IMG/VR virus record: IMGVR_UViG_3300046558_000411
Span: 1 to 23,850 of that record
Length of the DNA: 23,850 nucleotides
DNA from: a virus
Direction: 5' to 3' (one strand)
The notes under the pieces are model-generated. The model saw only the letters and a list, made by a program, of their open reading frames with translations. It did no database searches and was not told the DNA's origin. Both the position numbers and the translations under genes were made by a program. Shown piece after piece: positions 7,998-14,966 of the stretch; the stretch's first letter is position 1, and each line of letters opens with the position of its first letter.

Positions 7998-8321
7998 ATG
8001 ATTGTTGCCGCTTCGCTTGCGATGATGCTTGCCGCCGCGCCTTCCGCTGATGCCGTGGGCACCGGGCGCAAGGAATTTTCCAAATGCCTCAGCGCCCAGA
8101 CGCAGCCTGCGCTGGGAAAAAAATTGTCCGTCGGCGATTTTCAGTCCGCGATCAAAAGCGCCTGCGCCGACAAGGAATCCGCCTTCCGCAACGCCATCAT
8201 CGCCCAGGACAAGGCCGACAAAATGTCCGACGCCGACGCCAAGAGCGACGCCGACGACCAGATTTCCGAATATGTCGACAAGATCACCAGCGAATATGAA
8301 GAAAGCAGCCGCCCGAACTGA
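7998..8321 (+). CDS. Small secreted hypothetical protein, inserted between g8 and g9 equivalents
   Basis: 107 residues, unrecognised. Residues 1-19 (MIVAASLAMMLAAAPSADA) form a signal peptide with an Ala-x-Ala cleavage site. The mature part is charged and helical, with two cysteines (30 and 56) that could pair, and an acidic Asp/Lys/Ala-rich end. It is probably periplasmic. The ATG follows GGAGAGG at good distance. It is divergent from the major tail gene and convergent with the DUF3168 gene, so it interrupts the GTA operon. It is not a known virion component; whether it is cargo or a GTA accessory is open. Confidence 0.75.
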   Translation: MIVAASLAMMLAAAPSADAVGTGRKEFSKCLSAQTQPALGKKLSVGDFQSAIKSACADKESAFRNAIIAQDKADKMSDADAKSDADDQISEYVDKITSEYEESSRPN

Positions 8322-8330
8322 CATCCTCTT

Positions 8331-8403
8331 CCTCTCTCCCCCTCTCAGGAGAGAGATACGAAGGCTTGGCAGCTTGCTGCCTAGCCGCAGTTGAGAGGGG
8401 GGC
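8331..8403. repeat. Palindromic repeat family A, copy 1
   Basis: CTCTCTCC (8332-8339) pairs with GGAGAGAG (8348-8355), followed by ATACGAAG, a second palindrome GGCAGC-TT-GCTGCC, CGCAG and GTTGAGAGGGGG. The same layout recurs at 11810, 13125 and 17420. This copy sits between convergent 3' ends (107-aa gene on plus, DUF3168 gene on minus) and may end transcription from both. Confidence 0.85.
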
Positions 8404-8407
8404 TGCG

Positions 8408-8806
8408 CTACGCCCCCTCCCGCACCGCCCTAACCCGATAATCCACCACGCCACGCCACCCCTGCGCGCCACTCCGCGCCACCCGCGACCGCAGCAACCG
8501 CGCACTCACGATCCGCCAGCCCGCCTCCACGCCCGCAGCGCCGATCGCCGGATCGACCCGCGCGATCATCCCGGCCAGCCGCGCCGGCGTCTCGTCCGCC
8601 ACCACCAGCCCGATCGTCAGCCGCAACTCGCGCCCCTCGACATCCTTGCCGCCCCAATCGCTGCCCAGACATTCGCCGACAAAGCCATGGGGCGCCGCCG
8701 CCCGCACCGGCTCGCCATCATAGATCCCATTGACCAGCGCCATCAGCGCTACGTCCGCTCGCAACGCCGCGATCACCGCCGTCCGCACCGCCACTTCCGC
8801 GCTCAT
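8408..8806 (-). CDS. DUF3168 tail terminator/completion protein (RcGTA g8 equivalent)
   Basis: 132 residues. VAVRTAVIAALRADVALMAL, GIYDGEP, PHGFVGE, GRELRLTIGLVV and GWRIVSARLLRSRV are the ordered motifs of the DUF3168 family, which forms the tail terminator ring between head connector and tail tube. The ATG at 8806 overlaps the previous stop (ATGA). Downstream the operon is interrupted by a repeat and the plus-strand secreted-protein gene before the major tail gene. Confidence 0.9.
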   Translation of the reverse strand: MSAEVAVRTAVIAALRADVALMALVNGIYDGEPVRAAAPHGFVGECLGSDWGGKDVEGRELRLTIGLVVADETPARLAGMIARVDPAIGAAGVEAGWRIVSARLLRSRVARSGAQGWRGVVDYRVRAVREGA

Positions 8807-8991
8807 CGCCCTCTCCCCGCTTCCCGCAGCGCCAGATCGCGCAGCCATCGCCCGCGCAGCCCCCGCCCGGCCGCCACGACATCCTCGCCCTCGACCAGCG
8901 CGTCGACGCCCGCATCCCCCAGCGCCGCGACGATCGCCGCCCGCCGCATCGCCGCCCGCGCCTCCACCATCCGCACCAGCGCCGCCCTCAT
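8803..8991 (-). CDS. Small hypothetical protein in the head-tail adaptor (g7) position
   Basis: 62 residues, defined by ATGA overlaps at both ends (with the connector gene and with DUF3168). It is helical at the N-terminus (residues 1-22, alternating Ala/Arg/Met/Val), with VDALVEGEDVVAAGRGLRGR and WLRDLALREAG at the end. It occupies the slot of RcGTA g7, a head-tail adaptor of about 110 residues, but is only about half that size and I do not recognise the adaptor fold. It may be a reduced adaptor or a different small virion protein. The coupling makes a real gene likely. Confidence 0.7.
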   Translation of the reverse strand: MRAALVRMVEARAAMRRAAIVAALGDAGVDALVEGEDVVAAGRGLRGRWLRDLALREAGRGR

Positions 8992-9512
8992 GCCAGCCGC
9001 ATCCGCCGGAATGGCCGCCACAGCGCGCTAACCACAGCCGGCGGCGCCGCGCTCTCATTCCCCCGCGCCAGATAATGGTCCGCCGCCAGCCGCACGATCC
9101 CCTGCCGCAGTGCTTCGGGCAGCCCGTTCATCTCCCCCGCGATCCCCGCGCGATAGCGCACCGCCAGCAGCCCCGGCTCGCCCGCCCGCGTCGCCCGCAC
9201 CCAGCCATCGCCCGCCGCATCCACATCGATCGCATAGGCACCGACCGGCAGCAGCCCGCCATCCGCCGCCGTCACGCTGTCGATGCTCAGCACCGGCCGC
9301 GCCGACAGCCTTTGCCAGCGCCCGTCACCCGCCACCGTCTCGCGCGCCTCCCGCGCCACCAGCCACTGGCCGACAAATTGCTCGCACAGCGCCGCCGCAC
9401 TGCGCAGCAGCCCGGCCAGCACCGCATCTTCCGCCCCCGTCTCGATCCGCAAATAGGCTTTCAGTTCCGCCAGCGACGCCGCCAGCCCCCCGCTTTCCCG
9501 TTCCACCAGCAT
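8988..9512 (-). CDS. Head-tail connector protein, gp6-like (RcGTA g6 equivalent)
   Basis: 174 residues. SLAELKAYLRIETGAEDAVL and AALCEQFVGQWLV are the start of the gp6-like head-tail connector fold. The middle has the beta part (LPVGAYAIDVDAAG, LAVRYRAGIAG), and the end has LPEALRQGIVRLAADHYLAR. It forms the ring under the portal. Its start codon overlaps the adaptor stop (ATGA) and its stop overlaps the next start, so it sits in the middle of a tightly coupled block. Confidence 0.9.
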   Translation of the reverse strand: MLVERESGGLAASLAELKAYLRIETGAEDAVLAGLLRSAAALCEQFVGQWLVAREARETVAGDGRWQRLSARPVLSIDSVTAADGGLLPVGAYAIDVDAAGDGWVRATRAGEPGLLAVRYRAGIAGEMNGLPEALRQGIVRLAADHYLARGNESAAPPAVVSALWRPFRRMRLA

Positions 9513-9790
9513 CAGCGTTCCTCCACCCGGATCGTCAGCGTCCGCTCATCCACCTGCCCGTCGGACAAGGTGACGCGGTTGGTCAGCCGATAGACATGGC
9601 CGATCACCCCACCGCTCAGCCGCACGCTGCTGCGCTGCGCTTCGAACGCGCTCGCGTCCACCACCAGCCCGCCCGTCTCCACCGGCGCCACCGTCCATCC
9701 GCTCGCGACCAGGCTCTGCCCGGCCAGATAGGCGGACCAGTCGACGCCATGGTCGATCCGCGCGTCCGGGTCTTTCAATAATAGGCTCAT
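9512..9790 (-). CDS. Phage fibre-tail adaptor-like protein
   Basis: 92 residues. The N-terminal KDPDARIDHGVDWSAYLAG and SLVASGWTV resemble the short proteins named phage fibre-tail adaptors, which share a KDP...D...DWS.WL.......SSWTV pattern. The C-terminal half is beta-rich and ends in HVYRLTNRVTLSDGQVDERT. The gene directly follows the fibre gene and a 55-aa ORF, which supports a role in attaching the fibre. The ATG at 9790 follows AGGATAAG and overlaps the previous stop by four bases. Confidence 0.75.
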   Translation of the reverse strand: MSLLLKDPDARIDHGVDWSAYLAGQSLVASGWTVAPVETGGLVVDASAFEAQRSSVRLSGGVIGHVYRLTNRVTLSDGQVDERTLTIRVEER

Positions 9791-9954
9791 CTTATCCTGC
9801 TCCCCCGTTCCGCCTCGGCCCGCGCCGTCCGCGCCTCGCCCGGCACGCGCCAGCCCTGCCCCGGCCGCACGCCGCCGCGCCATGGCCCTGCCCAGCGATC
9901 CGCGCTCTCCGCCAGATCGCCAATCACTCCCGCGCCCAGCGCCTCACCCTGCAT
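9787..9954 (-). CDS. Small hypothetical protein between fibre and fibre-tail adaptor
   Basis: 55 residues, no recognised family. The start lies inside the last codons of the fibre gene and the stop overlaps the adaptor start (ATGA), the same coupling as its neighbours. It has an acidic/hydrophobic N-terminal part (EALGAGVIGDLAESADRWA) and an Arg-rich end. The larger frame extending upstream is antisense-like, arginine-rich noise; only the part from 9954 is supported. Confidence 0.6.
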   Translation of the reverse strand: MQGEALGAGVIGDLAESADRWAGPWRGGVRPGQGWRVPGEARTARAEAERGSRIR

Positions 9955-11752
9955 GGCCCGCCTCCAGCGCCGCCACCCGATCCGCCAGCGCCGCGATCGC
10001 GCGCCGCTGCCATGCCGCCTCCAGCGCCAGACATTCTTCGTACCGCAGCCCCCAGCGCTCGCCCGCGTCCCGCGCCGGCCGCACGACAACGCCCTCGTCA
10101 TCGCGCGCCTCGGCCTGCGCATCCCACGCATCATGACAGAGCAATCCCCAGCGCTGCGCCGCGCCATCGCCCATCCGCGCATCAATCGCGTCGCGCACCT
10201 GCTGCGCCACCAGCCCGACATGCCATCGCGCCGCGTCGCCCTTCTCCGCCACCGCCGCACGAAAGCGATAGCGCACCCAGCGCACATCGCCCCACGCCTC
10301 GATCAGCCCCGGATCGACAGCCTCCATCTCCTGCTTCTCGCGCGCATCGGATGTGCTGATCGTCCCGCTCCCGGCATAGACGATCGACCATCGCAGCGCG
10401 GCCCCGCCCAGCGCCAGACTATTGTCGCTCGCCGGCGCCAGCACGCCGCCCACCTGAATCTCGCCCGTATCCCGCCGGATGGTCAGCGCCGTGCCCAGCA
10501 CCGTCCCGCCATCGGCAAAGCGGCGCAGCGCAAAGTCCGACCCGGCATTGCTCCCGCTCTCCGCGCCATTGGTCTTGCCCATGTCCCAGCGCCCCGCCGT
10601 GCCGCTGCGCCAGCGCAGCAACGCATATTGGCCGGCAAGGGAATCGATATAGGAAAAGGCGGTCGAGGAGGGATGGCTCACCTGCAAACTGGTCAGCCCC
10701 GCCACCGCCCCGCCGCTGATCGCCACGGCCGACGCCGCCTGCACCGCCATGTCGCCCAGCCCCAGCGCGCTGCGCGCACCGCTGGCGCTGGTCGCCCCGG
10801 TGCCCCCGCTCGCCAGCGCCAGCGTCCCGCCGAGCGTCAGCGTCCCGCTGCCCGTCACCGGCCCGCCCGACACGCTCAAGCCCGTCGTCCCGCCGCTCAT
10901 CGCCACGCTGGTCACGGTGCCGCTCGTGCTGCTCGTCCCCGCGCCGATATAGCTGCGCACGCCCGCCGCATCCGCCCGCGTCAGCAGCGCCCGGCCGAAA
11001 CTGGTCGTCGCCAGCGCCGCGATCGCCTCCAGATCGGCGTCATAGGCCTGCACGTCGCTGCCGATCGCCAGCCCCAGATTGCTCCGCGCCACGCTGGCGC
11101 TCGACGCCCCGGTGCCGCCATCGGCCACCGCCAGATCCACGATCCCGCCGATCGTCCCGCCGCTGATCGCCACCGCGCCGGGGCTTTGCGTCGCGAGGGC
11201 GCCCAGCCCGATCGCCGCCCGCGCCGCCGCCGCATTCCCCGCGCCGATCAGGCTGCGCCCCTGCGCGCTCAGCGCCGTCAGCCCGGCCGCGCCCGCCCCG
11301 GTCCAGTAGCTCATCTGGTCCGCCGCGCTCGCCTGCCCGGCCAGCGCCGCCAGATTGGCGCTCGCCCCCTGCTTGCCGTCCAGCGCCGCCGCCAGCCCGT
11401 CGATCGCCGCCATCCCATGGCCATGCGCCTCGACCGCCGCCACCCATCCGGCATGCAGCGCCAGCCCGACCTTCTTCTCCAGCGGCGCAAAATCCACCGC
11501 CGCGCCCCCGGCCGAAGACGCCGCCGGCGTCCGCACCAGCCGCCCGGCCTCGTCCAGTTCGCCGGTCCCCGCCTCCCACTGGGTCGGATCGCCCACGCCC
11601 ATGATCATATAGGGAAAGCGCGCCCCCGCCCCCAGCACATCGGCAAAGGCGCGATAGCCCGCCACCGCCCCACCCAGCAGCAACGGCCCATCCCCGCCAT
11701 CATAACAGACCTCCCGCACCAGGTCGGCCATCTCCAGCCCCGAAATCGCCAC
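9944..11752 (-). CDS. Tail fibre protein with C-terminal S74 intramolecular chaperone (endosialidase) domain
   Basis: About 602 residues. The N-terminal ~100 (LVREVCYDGGDGPLLLGGAV, FPYMIMGVGDPTQWEAGTG) form an attachment domain of the GTA/phage fibre type. A long low-complexity shaft follows with ADGGTGASSASVARSNLGL and ASGGTGATSASGARSALGLG, the classic GGTGAtsA..AR..LGLG fibre repeat. The last ~137 residues carry STSDAREKQ (self-cleavage Ser before Asp, about 468-469), RWHVGLVAQQVRDAI and a terminal coiled coil (ALADRVAALEAG). This is the S74 chaperone that trimerises and cleaves itself off. No ATG fits: a GTG at 11752 has GAGGGGG at proper distance; another GTG lies two codons upstream. Confidence 0.85.
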   Translation of the reverse strand: MAISGLEMADLVREVCYDGGDGPLLLGGAVAGYRAFADVLGAGARFPYMIMGVGDPTQWEAGTGELDEAGRLVRTPAASSAGGAAVDFAPLEKKVGLALHAGWVAAVEAHGHGMAAIDGLAAALDGKQGASANLAALAGQASAADQMSYWTGAGAAGLTALSAQGRSLIGAGNAAAARAAIGLGALATQSPGAVAISGGTIGGIVDLAVADGGTGASSASVARSNLGLAIGSDVQAYDADLEAIAALATTSFGRALLTRADAAGVRSYIGAGTSSTSGTVTSVAMSGGTTGLSVSGGPVTGSGTLTLGGTLALASGGTGATSASGARSALGLGDMAVQAASAVAISGGAVAGLTSLQVSHPSSTAFSYIDSLAGQYALLRWRSGTAGRWDMGKTNGAESGSNAGSDFALRRFADGGTVLGTALTIRRDTGEIQVGGVLAPASDNSLALGGAALRWSIVYAGSGTISTSDAREKQEMEAVDPGLIEAWGDVRWVRYRFRAAVAEKGDAARWHVGLVAQQVRDAIDARMGDGAAQRWGLLCHDAWDAQAEARDDEGVVVRPARDAGERWGLRYEECLALEAAWQRRAIAALADRVAALEAGHAG

Positions 11753-11809
11753 GCCCACCCCCTCGGAAAAACAAAAAAAGGGGAAGAAGCCAAAGCCGCT
11801 CCCCCCAAA

Positions 11810-11882
11810 CCTTCTCCCCCACGGGGGAGAAGGATACGCAGTCTTACCGGCGCAGCCGGTTAGACGAAGTTGGATGAGGGGG
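11810..11882. repeat. Palindromic repeat family A, copy 2
   Basis: CCTTCTCCCC pairs with GGGGGAGAAGG, then ATACGCAGTCTT, an inner palindrome ACCGGC-GCA-GCCGGT, TAGACGAAGTTGGATGAGGGGG. It diverges most from the other copies at the ends but keeps the layout. It lies between the capsid and fibre genes. Immediately left (11773-11806) is an imperfect GC hairpin with a seven-T tract on the minus strand, a weak terminator candidate. Confidence 0.8.
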
Positions 11883-11911
11883 AAGGACGCATCCCCGCCC
11901 CCCTCACCCCC

Positions 11912-11962
11912 TTACGAAGCCGCGAACTTCATCAGCTTACCACCGCCTCGTTTACGAGGCGG
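11912..11962 (-). other. Relic copy of the capsid 3' end plus hairpin across the capsid stop codon
   Basis: The sequence 11912-11940 matches the last 29 bases of the capsid gene (11952-11980) at 24 positions. Read on the minus strand it gives KLMKFAAS-stop next to the genuine KVMKFSAS-stop; differences are conservative or silent. Between them, CCGCCTCG (11943-11950) and CGAGGCGG (11955-11962) form a perfect 8-base hairpin with the TAA stop in its loop. It has no T-tract. Confidence 0.65.
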
Positions 11963-13067
11963 AGAACTTCATCACCTTAATCGCCTCGCTATTGGCCACG
12001 CCGCCGCCAATCCGCTTGACCGCATAGAAATGCACGAACGGCTTGTTGCTGAACGGATCGCGCAGGATGCTCGTCTCGCTGCGCTCGGCGATGACATAGC
12101 CCGCCTGAAAATTGCCGAAGGCGATCGACAGGCTGTTCGCGGCGATATCGGGCATGTCCTCGGCCTCGACCACCGGGTAGCCCAGCAAAGTCGCCGGCTG
12201 CCCCGCCGCCATGGACGGCTGCCACAGGAACGCGCCGTCGCTCGTCTTCATCTTGCGGATCACCGCCAGCGTCGCCGAATTCATGACGAAGCTCGCCCCC
12301 TGCCGGTATGGCGCACGCAGGCTCTGCACCAGATCGATCAGCCTGTCCTGCGGATTGGACGCGGCAAAGGCCCCCGCCGCCCCCGACGCCACATATTGCA
12401 GCGATCCGAAGGCCCGCACGCTGTCCGCCTCATTGGTGGTCGTATAGGTCAGGAAGCCCTTGGGCTTGCTGGTCCCATTGCCATTGACGAAGGCCGCGCC
12501 CTCCGCCGCCGCAAATTCGCGCGCAATCTCGCTCGCCAGCCAGCTTTCGACATCGAACTGCGCATCGTCCAGCATCGCCTGCGATGCCGCCGGATTGGCG
12601 AACAGTTCGCCCGAAGGCGGCACGATCTCGTTGAAGCTCGGCGTCCCCGTCTCGGCCCGCGCGCCCGTCTCGCTGGCCCAGCCCGACACGATCCCGCCCG
12701 ACGTCACCAGCTTGCGATAGCCCGCCGTCCCGGTCCGCACGACATTGGCGATCCCGCGGATCGGCGACACGCTCTTGAGCGTCGCGTCGATCAACTGGTC
12801 GATCTCCCGCGGCACCGCATAGCCCCCCGCCGCGCCACTGGCGCCCGAAAAGCTCTTCAGCTCGACCCCGGCTTCCAGCCCCTGCCGCAGATAGCGCTCC
12901 ACAAATTGCGCCCGCGCCGGATCGACGGCGCCACCCTTCACGCCATCCAAAGCCGGCCGCTGCTGCGCCAGCAAAGCCCCCTTCAGCGCCGCGACTTCCC
13001 CCGCCAGCCCCTCGATCCGCTCCCCCTGCGCCACCAGCTCCAGGCTCGCCTCCAACATATCCGTCAT
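11952..13067 (-). CDS. HK97-type phage major capsid protein (RcGTA g5 equivalent)
   Basis: 371 residues. The N-terminal ~60 are a coiled-coil delta/scaffold segment (RIEGLAGEVAALKGALLAQQ) to be removed by the prohead protease. The HK97 core follows: GGYAVPREIDQLIDATLKSV, IRGIANVVRTGT, VSGWASETGARAETGTPSF, IAREFAAAEGAAFVNGNGT, KPKGFLTY, FVMNSATLAVIRKMKTSDGA, LLGYPVVEAEDMPD and the end FSNKPFVHFYAVKRIGGGV. The ATG at 13067 follows GTGGAGACGGGC; longer upstream frames run through a terminator and repeat and are not used. A T7-tailed terminator lies just 13 bases upstream of the start codon, so transcription must begin in or read through that stretch. Confidence 0.95.
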   Translation of the reverse strand: MTDMLEASLELVAQGERIEGLAGEVAALKGALLAQQRPALDGVKGGAVDPARAQFVERYLRQGLEAGVELKSFSGASGAAGGYAVPREIDQLIDATLKSVSPIRGIANVVRTGTAGYRKLVTSGGIVSGWASETGARAETGTPSFNEIVPPSGELFANPAASQAMLDDAQFDVESWLASEIAREFAAAEGAAFVNGNGTSKPKGFLTYTTTNEADSVRAFGSLQYVASGAAGAFAASNPQDRLIDLVQSLRAPYRQGASFVMNSATLAVIRKMKTSDGAFLWQPSMAAGQPATLLGYPVVEAEDMPDIAANSLSIAFGNFQAGYVIAERSETSILRDPFSNKPFVHFYAVKRIGGGVANSEAIKVMKFSAS

Positions 13068-13079
13068 GCCCGTCTCCAC

Positions 13080-13106
13080 AAAAAAAGGCGGCCCAACCGG
13101 ACCGCC
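13080..13106 (-). terminator. Factor-independent terminator upstream of the capsid gene
   Basis: On the minus strand: GGCGGTCC-GGTT-GGGCCGCC (one mismatch) followed by seven Ts, ending 13 bases before the capsid ATG. No minus-strand gene lies directly upstream (DUF805 and PhyH are on plus), so it either blocks antisense transcripts or attenuates capsid expression. Confidence 0.7.
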
Positions 13107-13124
13107 CGAACAAAACCAAAAAAT

Positions 13125-13192
13125 CCTCGCCCCTTCAGGGGAGAGGATACGAAGTCTTGGCAGCTTGCTGCCTAGACGCAGTTGGAGAGGGG
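13125..13192. repeat. Palindromic repeat family A, copy 3
   Basis: CCTCGCCCC-TTCA-GGGGAGAGG, ATACGAAGTCTT, inner palindrome GGCAGC-TT-GCTGCC, TAGACGCAGTTGGAGAGGGG. It is nearly identical to copy 1 over ATACGAAG..CTTGGCAGCTTGCTGCCTAG. It lies between the divergent starts of the capsid and DUF805 genes, so this copy is in an upstream region rather than a 3' end. Confidence 0.85.
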
Positions 13193-13250
13193 CCAGCGCC
13201 CTTGCCTCCCGAAAACCGCTCATGCATCTATGAGGAAAGGGGTTTTTACC

Positions 13251-13724
13251 ATGAATCGTCACACGACCGCAGATGCAGAAGCCAATCTGATTCTTCGCGC
13301 AATTAGCGGAACAGCCAATTTCAAAGGCCGCTCACGCAGAAAGGAAATACTTCTCTACCAGATCATGGTCGCTCTGATCAGCGTGGTCCTTGGCTTCATC
13401 GGGATGGCCCTGTTACCTGCGGCAACAACGATGCGAATGATCAGCCTGCTCCAGATCGTTACGACCATTCCCCTTTTTGCGCTGATGGCCCGCCGCCTCC
13501 ACGATCAGAACCGTTCAGGATGGTGGGGGTTGATCCTACCTGCTGCAATCCTCCTGAAACTGATCGAAAACTGGAAGTTTCCGACTAGTCCGGGCAATAT
13601 AATTCATCTTCCTGCGCCTTGGATCGCAATCAATATCATATTTATCATCCTGCTTTTGACGTTCATAATGTGTCCCGGCACAAACGGCCCCAACCGCTAT
13701 GGCAAAGATCCCCGTACTGCTTGA
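13251..13724 (+). CDS. DUF805 family membrane protein
   Basis: 157 residues. Typical DUF805 features: GRSRRKEILLYQIM (26-39), ARRLHDQNRSGWWGL (80-94) and the terminal PGTNGPNRYGKDP (142-154), around four predicted membrane helices (about 38-57, 62-79, 90-104 and 122-140). The function of the family is unknown; it is an inner-membrane protein. The ATG at 13251 follows GAGGAAAGG. Base composition is lower in GC than the GTA genes. It is followed after 13 bases by the PhyH-family gene and likely shares its transcript. Together they interrupt the protease-capsid junction on the opposite strand, pointing to insertion. Confidence 0.88.
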   Translation: MNRHTTADAEANLILRAISGTANFKGRSRRKEILLYQIMVALISVVLGFIGMALLPAATTMRMISLLQIVTTIPLFALMARRLHDQNRSGWWGLILPAAILLKLIENWKFPTSPGNIIHLPAPWIAINIIFIILLLTFIMCPGTNGPNRYGKDPRTA

Positions 13725-13737
13725 GTGTTCGAGAAAA

Positions 13738-14409
13738 ATGTCCCTAACTCTCACCACCCACGGCGCAATGCACATCCCCGCAGCGCTGCCCGAACCCACG
13801 CTCGCCACCATCGAAACCACCCTCGCGACACTCCCAACCGATCGCGCCGGCCAACGCCTCGCCGCGCTACCGGCTCTTGCAGCGATGCTCAGCGCGGACG
13901 GCACAATCGGCCGCCACCCCGCCGCCCATCTGGGCGAGGCCGCAAAAGCCGTCCGCGCGATCTTCTTCGACAAGAGCGAAGCCACAAACTGGTCGCTCGG
14001 CTGGCATCAGGACCGCACCATCGCCGTGCAGCAGCGCGTCGACACGCCAGGCTTCGGCCCCTGGACGCTCAAGTCCGGCATCCAGCATGTCGCCCCGCCG
14101 CAATCCCTGCTCGACCAGATGCTCACCCTGCGCATCCATCTCGATCCAGTCGACGCAGACAATGCCCCGCTGCTGATCGCACCCGGCTCCCACCGCCATG
14201 GCCGCGTCCCCGAAACCGACGTCGCCGCCCTCGTCGCCGCCTGCGGCACCCATGCCTGCCTCGCCCGGCGCGGCGACATCTGGCTCTACGCCACCCCGAT
14301 CCTCCACGCCTCCGACGCCGCCACAAACCCCCGCCACCGCCGCGTCCTGCAACTCGACTATAGCGCCGACCCGCTACCGGCCGCGCTGCGATGGCTGGGC
14401 ATCACCTGA
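13738..14409 (+). CDS. Phytanoyl-CoA dioxygenase (PhyH) family protein
   Basis: 223 residues from the chosen ATG. It belongs to the Fe(II)/2-oxoglutarate oxygenases of the PhyH type: metal ligands His90-x-Asp92 in SLGWHQDR, distal His190 in TPILHASDA, and the 2-oxoglutarate-binding Arg in RHRRVLQLDYS (201-202). LLIAPGSHRHGRVPE is the typical loop between them. The substrate cannot be told from sequence; relatives hydroxylate small molecules or modify metabolites. An alternative ATG at 13699 lies inside the DUF805 end and lacks a ribosome-binding site; the ATG at 13738 has only a weak one, as expected for coupling to the gene 13 bases upstream. It converges with the 174-aa membrane protein gene. 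Confidence 0.88.
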   Translation: MSLTLTTHGAMHIPAALPEPTLATIETTLATLPTDRAGQRLAALPALAAMLSADGTIGRHPAAHLGEAAKAVRAIFFDKSEATNWSLGWHQDRTIAVQQRVDTPGFGPWTLKSGIQHVAPPQSLLDQMLTLRIHLDPVDADNAPLLIAPGSHRHGRVPETDVAALVAACGTHACLARRGDIWLYATPILHASDAATNPRHRRVLQLDYSADPLPAALRWLGIT

Positions 14410-14441
14410 AGAACCGTGGCGCGACACCACACGCTTTGCAT

Positions 14442-14966
14442 TCATCCGAAATAGAGGAACCAGGCCATCCTGTCCTTCGGCGAAACCAGGATCAGCCCCT
14501 CACCATGGTTTAGGATTTTATACCATCTACCGGGTCTGTTCCGCGCCATCCCATAGCGCTCAGTCAGTTTCAGTCGCCTCGCCTTTTCGGACGCGCAGGT
14601 GGTGCCATGATCCGCATAAAGCGCAATCCGCCGTCGGGCGGGGCCGACCAATGCATATTGCCCGTCTTCCAGCGGCAATGGCGTTCGATACCATCCCGCT
14701 GGCAGGTTCGACTTACCTGAAAATCGGGTAACGGTTGCGTCCGTGATGCGGTAGGCGCCAAAGCTACAGCCGTCACGCAGCCCGGAATTCTCATTGAAGG
14801 CGACTATGCTTTCCCACTCTACTTCCTTCGGCAGAGCGCTGCGAGGACTGTGCCATAACGTCCAGCCGCAAAAACTCAAAGGAAGGAGGATAGGTAAAAG
14901 CATAAGAAAAAGGCAACCACGCCACAGGATCGTGCCGACCGTAACGCCCTTTTCATCTACGCTCAT
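14442..14966 (-). CDS. Hypothetical membrane-anchored protein
   Basis: 174 residues, unrecognised. One membrane helix (about 12-33, TILWRGCLFLMLLPILLPLS) precedes a soluble domain of about 140 residues with GCSFGAYRITDATVTRFSG, LPLEDGQYALVGPARRRI and two cysteines (one in each of GCSFG and TTCASE). It is probably anchored in the inner membrane with the domain in the periplasm. The ATG at 14966 follows GGAGATGGT; an ATG seven codons upstream has no ribosome-binding site. GC is lower than in the flanking GTA genes. It sits alone between the prohead protease gene and the convergent PhyH gene, and looks like an insertion. Confidence 0.75.
   Translation of the reverse strand: MSVDEKGVTVGTILWRGCLFLMLLPILLPLSFCGWTLWHSPRSALPKEVEWESIVAFNENSGLRDGCSFGAYRITDATVTRFSGKSNLPAGWYRTPLPLEDGQYALVGPARRRIALYADHGTTCASEKARRLKLTERYGMARNRPGRWYKILNHGEGLILVSPKDRMAWFLYFG

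Noticed and set aside
10700-11300. Repetitive short DNA units resembling a CRISPR or tandem array
   Set aside because: They are the coding GGTGA-type repeats of the fibre shaft, irregular in spacing and in frame.
9953-11863. 636-codon plus-strand frame opposite the fibre gene
   Set aside because: Arg/His/Pro/Ala-rich, no recognisable motifs; it is the antisense shadow produced by the strong third-position GC bias of the fibre gene.
11874-13175. 433-codon plus-strand frame opposite the capsid gene
   Set aside because: Same antisense composition, runs across a repeat and the capsid start, no ribosome-binding site or family features.
14410-14441. Hairpin GTGG...CCAC between the convergent PhyH and 174-aa genes
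   Set aside because: Only four base pairs and no T-tract, so not called a terminator.
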